33,331 bases of DNA from Myxosarcina sp. GA_180221_E-2-1-MAG-40_15 (GTDB lineage: Bacteria > Cyanobacteriota > Cyanobacteriia > Cyanobacteriales > Xenococcaceae): contig JAIMKV010000054.1 in the NCBI GenBank assembly GCA_020692205.1, positions 1 to 33,331 of the forward strand, in the 5' to 3' direction. Below, piece after piece: positions 28,390 to 33,331 of the stretch (position 1 is the stretch's first letter; every line of letters starts with the position of its first letter). Both the position numbers and the translations under genes were made by a program. A model generated the notes under the pieces. That model searched no databases, was not told where the DNA came from, and worked only from the letters and a program-made list of their open reading frames with translations.

Positions 28390-28947
28390 ATGAATGCAGC
28401 AGAATTACTCAAACAATATCAAGCTGGAATCAGAAATTTTCAACGGCTCGATTTGGCTGGAGCAATTTTGAAAGACAGCGAACTATGCCAAGTCGATTTT
28501 AGCCAAGCCATATTAACCGAAGTTGACTTTACCAAAGCAAATTTAAGTCAAGCAGTTTTTTGCCAGGCTACCCTCAATTTAAGTAATTTGAGTCAAGCAA
28601 ACCTAACCCAAGCAAATTTAAGCTCAGCTTCTTTAAAATCAGCCTTATTATACAAAGCTTCATTAGGCAAAGCTCAGCTAGGGAAAGCTAATCTGAGTCA
28701 GGCTATTTTAAAGCGAGGTTTTTTGCGAGAAGCAAATTTAACCCAAGCCACACTAGTAGGAGTAGATCTCAGCCAAGCCAACTTAATCGATGCCGACTTG
28801 AGTCAAGCAAATTTAACCCAAGCAAATTTAGCGCAAGCGTTTCTTCAGGGAGCAAATCTATCCCAAGCTATCTTAGAAGGAGTAGAGCTAGATGGAGCAG
28901 TGTTAACTGGAGCGACTATGCCTGATGGCAACATTTTTGCTGGATAA
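28390..28947 (+). CDS. Pentapeptide-repeat protein
   Basis: The 185-residue protein is built almost entirely of tandem A(N/D/x)LxxA-type pentapeptides (for example ANLSQA, ANLTQA and ADLSQA from about residue 20 to 175), which form a right-handed quadrilateral beta-helix. A short N-terminal helix, AAELLKQYQAGIRNFQRLDL, precedes the repeats, as in many cyanobacterial members. There is no signal peptide, so it is probably cytoplasmic. Molecular function is unknown. An agaagga ribosome-binding sequence abuts the ATG. It is divergent from the GAF kinase across about 230 bp and convergent with the CorC-like gene 16 bp away. Confidence 0.93.
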   Translation: MNAAELLKQYQAGIRNFQRLDLAGAILKDSELCQVDFSQAILTEVDFTKANLSQAVFCQATLNLSNLSQANLTQANLSSASLKSALLYKASLGKAQLGKANLSQAILKRGFLREANLTQATLVGVDLSQANLIDADLSQANLTQANLAQAFLQGANLSQAILEGVELDGAVLTGATMPDGNIFAG

Positions 28948-28963
28948 ATTTTACCAGACCAAA

Positions 28964-30283
28964 TCAACGGTGAATCAAAATCTGATAGAGGCGATTACTA
29001 TCAGCAACGGTTACGGTAAAGCTAAGCTCTTCATATTGTAGCTTTTCTCCTTGATGAGGTATTTTTTGCCACTGCTCCAGTAAGAAACCACCTAAAGTAT
29101 TATAATTTTCGGCTAGGGGAAGAGATAATTCTAACTGTTCGTTAACTTCCTCAAGATTTATTTGCGCCGAAACCAAAAAAGTGTTTTCATCTATTTTTTG
29201 AATAGCTTCAATTCCAGTTTCGGGGTCATTACCAGCATCACCGACAATCTCAGCAATTAAGTCATGCAGCGTAATTAATCCTGAAGTGCCGCCAAATTCA
29301 TCGATGACTATAACCATCTTTTGTTGCGACCGCTGCATTGAAGGCAGCAGTTCATTAAGTGAAGTAGACTCAGAAATAAAGCCTACAGGCTCTAGCCATT
29401 GTTCGAGAGTAGAATCGTGATGCAGCTCTCCTTTGGCTAATGGTTCAGATAGCTTTTTATAGTGGATAATGCCGCGTATATCATCTAGAGAATCACCAAT
29501 GACAGGATATCCAGAATATCCTTTCTCAACGATTGTTTGTAATAACTCGGCAAAAGTAGTGTTGAGCGAGAGGAATTCGATATCGGTGCGGGGAATCATT
29601 ACCTCCTCGGCTATATCGTCACGAAATTCAAAGACATTTTTGAGTAGCTGTCTTTGTTCGGCTTCTAAACCAATAGATTCTCTCTCAGTGGCAATAATTA
29701 ACTGTAATTCTTCTAAGGTAACTTTTTCGTACCATCCCTCACCACTATATTCAAGTCCTACCAGCTTGAGCAGTAGACGAGTAGATAAGTTTAAAATGGC
29801 AACAAATGGGCGAAAAATACGGGCAATTACGACACTGGGAGGGCCAAAAAACCGCGCTAGTTTTTCAGGATACATCAACGCCACGGACTTTGGGCAAAGT
29901 TCTCCCAACACAATTTGTAGATAGGCTAGAGTAATAAATGCTACAGGCAGAGCGATCGAGTGAGCGATTGACTCAGATAGGTAAGAAGGTAAGCTAAGAC
30001 GTTGAATTAGAGCAACAACTGACACGGCAATTGTTCTTTCTCCCACCCATCCTAATGCCAAACTAGAGAGAGTAATACCTAGTTGAGTGGTCGAGAGAAG
30101 CCGAGCAATACTTCTTTGCAGAGACTGGACAGTTTGAGCCTGAATATCTCCATCCTTAACTAGCTGGCTGATGCGAGAGCGACGAACCGAAACAATCGAA
30201 AACTCTGCGGTAACAAAAAAAGCATTGATCGCAATTAACAAAAAGACACCAATGAAAGTTAACAACAAACTTGGTTCATTCAT
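28964..30283 (-). CDS. CNNM/CorC-family (DUF21-CBS) membrane protein
   Basis: The 439-residue protein has an N-terminal DUF21 membrane domain (about residues 1-190, starting LLLTFIGVFLLIAINAFFVTAEFSIVSVRRSR). A CBS-pair module follows at about 220-345, including VMIPRTDIEFLSLNTTF and MVIVIDEFGGTSGLITLHDLIAEIVGD. A C-terminal CorC/HlyC domain runs from about 355 to 435. Family members are implicated in magnesium or cobalt efflux or homeostasis; the older label is hemolysin-like. The ion is not determinable here. It lies in the same direction as the small downstream-oriented genes but is separated from the next one by 58 bp. Confidence 0.94.
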   Translation of the reverse strand: MNEPSLLLTFIGVFLLIAINAFFVTAEFSIVSVRRSRISQLVKDGDIQAQTVQSLQRSIARLLSTTQLGITLSSLALGWVGERTIAVSVVALIQRLSLPSYLSESIAHSIALPVAFITLAYLQIVLGELCPKSVALMYPEKLARFFGPPSVVIARIFRPFVAILNLSTRLLLKLVGLEYSGEGWYEKVTLEELQLIIATERESIGLEAEQRQLLKNVFEFRDDIAEEVMIPRTDIEFLSLNTTFAELLQTIVEKGYSGYPVIGDSLDDIRGIIHYKKLSEPLAKGELHHDSTLEQWLEPVGFISESTSLNELLPSMQRSQQKMVIVIDEFGGTSGLITLHDLIAEIVGDAGNDPETGIEAIQKIDENTFLVSAQINLEEVNEQLELSLPLAENYNTLGGFLLEQWQKIPHQGEKLQYEELSFTVTVADSNRLYQILIHR

Positions 30284-30341
30284 TAACTAATAAAAAACAA
30301 GTAATATTGGCTATGATTTACGCAACTAACTTGCTGAGTCA

Positions 30342-30596
30342 TTATTTGTTCTGGTCATTGACTAAGTTATACACTCTTTGTAAGACATCTTTCTCTTGGA
30401 TAATTTTTAAGCCTTTGTATTCTCCACCCAAAGGTTTTTGATTCATCGTTTTGTCATTGGAATTAACGTCTGGTTGAGTCACTACCCTAAGTGCTTCTCT
30501 ACCCATAAAATAGCCAACATAAGAGCTAGCAATGCCAGCCAAAAGAATCATTAGGAATAAAAATATCTTGAGCCACAAATTAATTCTTATCTTCAT
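30342..30596 (-). CDS. Small single-helix membrane protein of unknown function
   Basis: From the ATG at 30596 the product is 84 residues, MKIRINLWLKIFLFLMILL, with one N-terminal membrane helix (about 8-30) and a soluble tail containing FMGREALRVVTQPDVN and a short C-terminal amphipathic stretch. An 11-residue upstream extension from a non-ATG start at 30629 is possible. I think I have seen similar small proteins in other cyanobacteria but know no function. It lies between the CorC-like gene and a divergent tRNA. Confidence 0.65.
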   Translation of the reverse strand: MKIRINLWLKIFLFLMILLAGIASSYVGYFMGREALRVVTQPDVNSNDKTMNQKPLGGEYKGLKIIQEKDVLQRVYNLVNDQNK

Positions 30597-30681
30597 GCGA
30601 TCGCAATTTTTTTTGCTGGATGTTGTCAAAGATACCAGACTTACTAATATAATGATCTACTAGAGAAAAATTGATCAATAC

Positions 30682-30754
30682 CCAGGGTTGGCCGAGCGGT
30701 TTAGGCAACAAACTCATAATTTGTGCAAGGCAGGTTCAACTCCTGCACCCTGGA
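30682..30754 (+). tRNA. tRNA with anticodon CAT, probably tRNA-Ile2 (lysidine type)
   Basis: A 73-nt cloverleaf fits: acceptor ccagggt/accctgg (7 bp), D arm gcc...ggc, anticodon stem acaaa/tttgt with loop ctcataa, a 5-nt variable loop, T arm gcagg/cctgc with ttcaact loop, and discriminator A. CCA is not encoded. The CAT anticodon with ctcataa-tt context and the ggccgagcggttta D arm resemble chloroplast trnI-CAU rather than an elongator Met tRNA, so I favour Ile decoding AUA after lysidine modification by TilS. C1-G72 is paired, which argues against initiator Met. Met elongator remains possible. Confidence 0.85.
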
Positions 30755-30886
30755 CTTTTTCAAGGGATGAACGGAGAGGGTTGAGCAACCAGACTCAAGC
30801 ATAATCCTCTGATTACTTTTGAGACTGCATCTTTGCTGCATCCCCCCAGACAACATCTTAAATTTGTTCAAGGCTAACTCAAAGAC

Positions 30887-31246
30887 TTATTCAATCAAAC
30901 CAGGGTTAGAATTTTCCCGTAAAGAGGTATCATAAGGGTTATCTAAATCCCTAGTAATTAGAGGTTCTCCTGTCGAAGTTTGTAATTTCAAGCCTAGTTC
31001 ATAGAGCTTGTGTACTTCTTTCCCATCAGCAGCAATATCCTGTTCGGGAAATTTAGGAATACCAATAATAGTGTTAATTTGACCCAAAATACCACTCTGT
31101 CTGAAAGCATTTTCGCCATTTTTATAATAAGCAGCTTCAAAAGCTTGACTTAAAGAAACTTCTTCTGCTTTAGCTTCCATAGAAAATAAACTAGCAATAG
31201 TTCCTATCGCTAGGATTTTACATAATTTAGTAAACTTAATAGACAT
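30887..31246 (-). CDS. Small secreted protein of unknown function
   Basis: The 119-residue protein has a clear N-terminal signal peptide (about residues 1-27, KLCKILAIGTIASLFSMEAKA). A soluble domain of about 90 residues follows, including AFEAAYYKNGENAFRQSG and a C-terminal NPYDTSLRENSNPGL. No cysteines, lipobox or known motif is seen after the signal. It is probably exported to the lumen or periplasm. It is divergent from pyrE, with 90 bp between the start codons. No function is proposed. Confidence 0.75.
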   Translation of the reverse strand: MSIKFTKLCKILAIGTIASLFSMEAKAEEVSLSQAFEAAYYKNGENAFRQSGILGQINTIIGIPKFPEQDIAADGKEVHKLYELGLKLQTSTGEPLITRDLDNPYDTSLRENSNPGLIE

Positions 31247-31336
31247 TACTTTACTTATATTTGTGACTTCTGCTCAATCCTAGCTGAAGAATTAGTGAAA
31301 GAACAGTCCACACATATCTTTTTATCTCACAGTAAT

Positions 31337-31936
31337 ATGAACACCGAACAAATTGCTTATTCCTCTCTAGCTAAAGCTAATACCGATGTTTTACGACAAG
31401 TTTTATTAGCTTTAATTGTTAAATATGCTTATGTTGAAGGAGACTTTATTTTAGCTTCAGGAGCAAAAAGTTCTTACTATATTAATTGCAAACAGGTAAC
31501 ATTGAGAGCCGAAGGAGCATTAACTTTAGGTCGCTTACTATTCCAGCTATTACCAGAGGACACAGAAGCAGTAGCTGGTCTTACTCTAGGCGCAGATCCA
31601 ATGGTTTCGGCTGTCAGCATCGTTTCTGCTTATGAAAATAACCCTATTCCCGCGCTGATTATTCGCAAACAACCTAAAGGACATGGAACCAAAGCTTATA
31701 TTGAAGGACCATCTCTAGCTCAAGGAGCAAAAATAGTTGTTTTGGAAGATGTGGTTACTACAGGAGGCTCGGCATTGACAGCAGTCGAAAAGTTACAGGA
31801 TGCTGGATATAAAGTAACGCAAATTTTTTCTTTGGTAGATCGAGAACAAGGAGGAAGTGAACTATATAAGTCTAAAGGAATTAAGTTTCAGGCTTTATTT
31901 TCAATTCAAGAAATCCAACAGCAATACTCAGCTTGA
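31337..31936 (+). CDS. pyrE: Orotate phosphoribosyltransferase
   Basis: PyrE converts orotate and PRPP to OMP in pyrimidine synthesis. From the ATG at 31337 the protein is 200 residues; an in-frame GTG 14 codons upstream lacks family support. The DFILASGAKSSYYINCK segment is the conserved orotate-binding N-terminal region, RKQPKGHGT contains the flexible catalytic loop, and VVLEDVVTTGGSALTAV is the PRPP-binding motif. It looks complete and monocistronic. Confidence 0.95.
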   Translation: MNTEQIAYSSLAKANTDVLRQVLLALIVKYAYVEGDFILASGAKSSYYINCKQVTLRAEGALTLGRLLFQLLPEDTEAVAGLTLGADPMVSAVSIVSAYENNPIPALIIRKQPKGHGTKAYIEGPSLAQGAKIVVLEDVVTTGGSALTAVEKLQDAGYKVTQIFSLVDREQGGSELYKSKGIKFQALFSIQEIQQQYSA

Positions 31937-32110
31937 ACTACTTTAAAAATTTAATTTAAACTACTTTTAATTGGGGTTGGTTATTTAATAGTATTAAGCT
32001 CAAAGCATATAGCTTAAGACTTATAGCTTCTTCAAAAGACTTTACCTTTCGTTATGCAGAGCAAGGAAATTATTAGTTAAGCTAAAAGAGTAATTATTTT
32101 TTCTTTCATT

Positions 32111-32617
32111 ATGGAAGCAATTTCTCCTCGTAATTCTCAAACAGTAAACTGGTCAACAATAATGATGTTTGCTTTAGGATTTTGGCTCAGCGGCAGTTTA
32201 GTTTTTGATTTTTTAGTCGTTCCTGGAATGCTAACTAGTGGCATGATGAATGAGTCAGGTTTTGCTAGTGCTGGCTACGTAATTTTTGGCACATTCAATC
32301 ATGTAGAGTTATTATGCGCGGCAACTATTTTAGCTGGATGTTTAGTTTATCGCTTTGGTTATGGTTTCAGTACTAAAATAAATGCTAAGACCATCTTAAT
32401 GGCTACTGTATTATTAGTTATTGCCATAGCTTATACTTATATTTTGACTCCGCAGCTAAGCAGTTTGGGTATGCGTTTGGATATGTTTGCAGCTCCAGAA
32501 ACTACTGCTTCTATGGCAGCTATGCATATTATTTACTGGAGTCTAGAAGTAATTAAGCTAGTTGCAGCTACTGCTTTATTACGCGTTTTTTATCGCAATT
32601 CTTGCAGTATAGTTTAG
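32111..32617 (+). CDS. Four-helix membrane protein of unknown function
   Basis: The 168-residue protein has four predicted membrane helices (about residues 17-40, 62-80, 92-112 and 138-160). A conserved-looking stretch, GFWLSGSLVFDFLVVPGML, is followed by FNHVELLCAA, with acidic, His and Asn residues within the membrane. It somewhat resembles DUF4149-like proteins, but I would not assign a family firmly. The ATG at 32111 is preceded by a T-rich stretch with no clear ribosome-binding site. It is convergent with the last gene in the window. Confidence 0.75.
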   Translation: MEAISPRNSQTVNWSTIMMFALGFWLSGSLVFDFLVVPGMLTSGMMNESGFASAGYVIFGTFNHVELLCAATILAGCLVYRFGYGFSTKINAKTILMATVLLVIAIAYTYILTPQLSSLGMRLDMFAAPETTASMAAMHIIYWSLEVIKLVAATALLRVFYRNSCSIV

Positions 32618-32684
32618 CAATTTAAAAACAGTTTAGAATTATATGTAGTGTAGAGATATGAAACTAAAAGTTAACAGCTTTGAA

Positions 32685-33254
32685 TTATTTTTGCACTATA
32701 TTTTTTTTTATTTCTTGTTGACAAATCCACCAAAAATAAATGGTTAAATTAATTAAACCAATTAGCTTAGTGCCATCTTCTAGCATGGCATGAATACCGC
32801 GACTGCTAATAGGGGTAATATCGATCGCGCTAGAAAATCCAAAGAGGCAAAAGGCTACTAGTAAAGGAATATAAGGAGTTTGACGAATAGTCCTACGAAA
32901 TAGCCAGGCGTAACCAACTAGTAACAAGCCATAAATACTATAGACAGCTAGTTTAACTATTTTACAGGTGTTAAATAAAACGCACAAAATTAGGGTCAGG
33001 CGAAAGCGATCGTCTAAAAAAAGCAGCAACATGACCAACGCACTGGCGCACAAGAATATTGGAAAACGACGATTGGATTTGGGCAATAAAAAAGCAGAGA
33101 AAAGACAAATTGCGATCGCAGTACACCACATAATTTCCGATATACTTGTAAACCAACCTAAATAAAAAATCCCAAAATAGAAAGGATCGCTAAACAGATT
33201 TTCGATCCCCGATCCTTTGCTTTTGATCTTGGCGTAGATGCTAAGTACGCTCAA
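32685..33254 (-). CDS. Multi-pass membrane protein of unknown function, 5' end uncertain
   Basis: The 189-residue frame has about five or six hydrophobic helices (for example 38-56, 64-82, 100-118, 127-143 and 160-177) and starts at TTG 33254. In the same frame the upstream codons stay open for 18 residues (NLVPEFLRLNAITIIILS), completing a hydrophobic helix, until a TAA at 33309-33311. The sequence beyond that stop is again hydrophobic up to the window edge. No ATG or GTG is available, so the gene is either started at TTG or truncated by a nonsense mutation. No family is recognised. Confidence 0.6.
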   Translation of the reverse strand: MSVLSIYAKIKSKGSGIENLFSDPFYFGIFYLGWFTSISEIMWCTAIAICLFSAFLLPKSNRRFPIFLCASALVMLLLFLDDRFRLTLILCVLFNTCKIVKLAVYSIYGLLLVGYAWLFRRTIRQTPYIPLLVAFCLFGFSSAIDITPISSRGIHAMLEDGTKLIGLINLTIYFWWICQQEIKKNIVQK

Positions 33255-33331
33255 AATAATAATAGTTATGGCATTTAACCGTAAGAATTCAGGTACTAAA
33301 TTGAGGGATTAAAGAAGGGCGATCAATAACA

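Overview
This window is cyanobacterial chromosome. It carries photosystem I genes (psaL, psaI), a Psb32-like lumenal protein, the cyanobacterial/chloroplast-type F0F1 ATP synthase order with a duplicated b subunit (b and b'), and very many HIP1 octamers (gcgatcgc). Base composition looks AT-rich. I cannot name the genus from the sequence; a coccoid or pleurocapsalean-type cyanobacterium would fit, but that is inference.

Layout. 1-2.2 kb: a heptanucleotide tandem repeat, then a minus-strand response regulator/histidine kinase pair whose stop and start overlap. 2.4-4.1 kb: msrA and miaA, convergent. 4.1-4.9 kb: a gene graveyard holding a decayed phytochelatin synthase that has lost its nucleophilic cysteine, a dispersed repeat and the N-terminal stub of a GNAT acetyltransferase. 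4.9-12.7 kb: a methyltransferase, then the large atp operon atpI-atpB-atpE-b'-b-delta-alpha-gamma, closed by a strong terminator. Beta and epsilon are not here, as expected, because cyanobacteria keep them in a second operon. 12.8-18.1 kb: recQ, a DUF4346 protein, psb32-like, psaL divergent from psaI, and an EI24 (CysZ-like) membrane protein. 18.7-23.3 kb: an SDR oxidoreductase, sbcC (Rad50-like), and a DUF433/DUF5615 toxin-antitoxin-like pair.

23.4-28.2 kb is the most interesting block. Three minus-strand genes in series encode a GAF-GAF histidine kinase, a di-haem type-B succinate dehydrogenase cytochrome b subunit (sdhC) and its flavoprotein (sdhA). The first GAF domain has both cysteines of a DXCF cyanobacteriochrome, spaced 28 residues apart, but tyrosine instead of the usual histidine after the chromophore cysteine. 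No iron-sulphur subunit gene (sdhB) follows. An identical 50-bp hairpin repeat occurs twice in this block in the same orientation: once inside the 5' coding end of the kinase and once between sdhC and sdhA.

28.4-33.3 kb: a pentapeptide-repeat protein, a CorC/CNNM-type membrane protein, a tRNA with anticodon CAT that looks like tRNA-Ile2 (lysidine type), pyrE, and several small secreted or membrane proteins of unknown function. The last gene, at the right edge, may be truncated at its 5' end.

I found no CRISPR array, complete insertion sequence, rRNA or obvious prophage.
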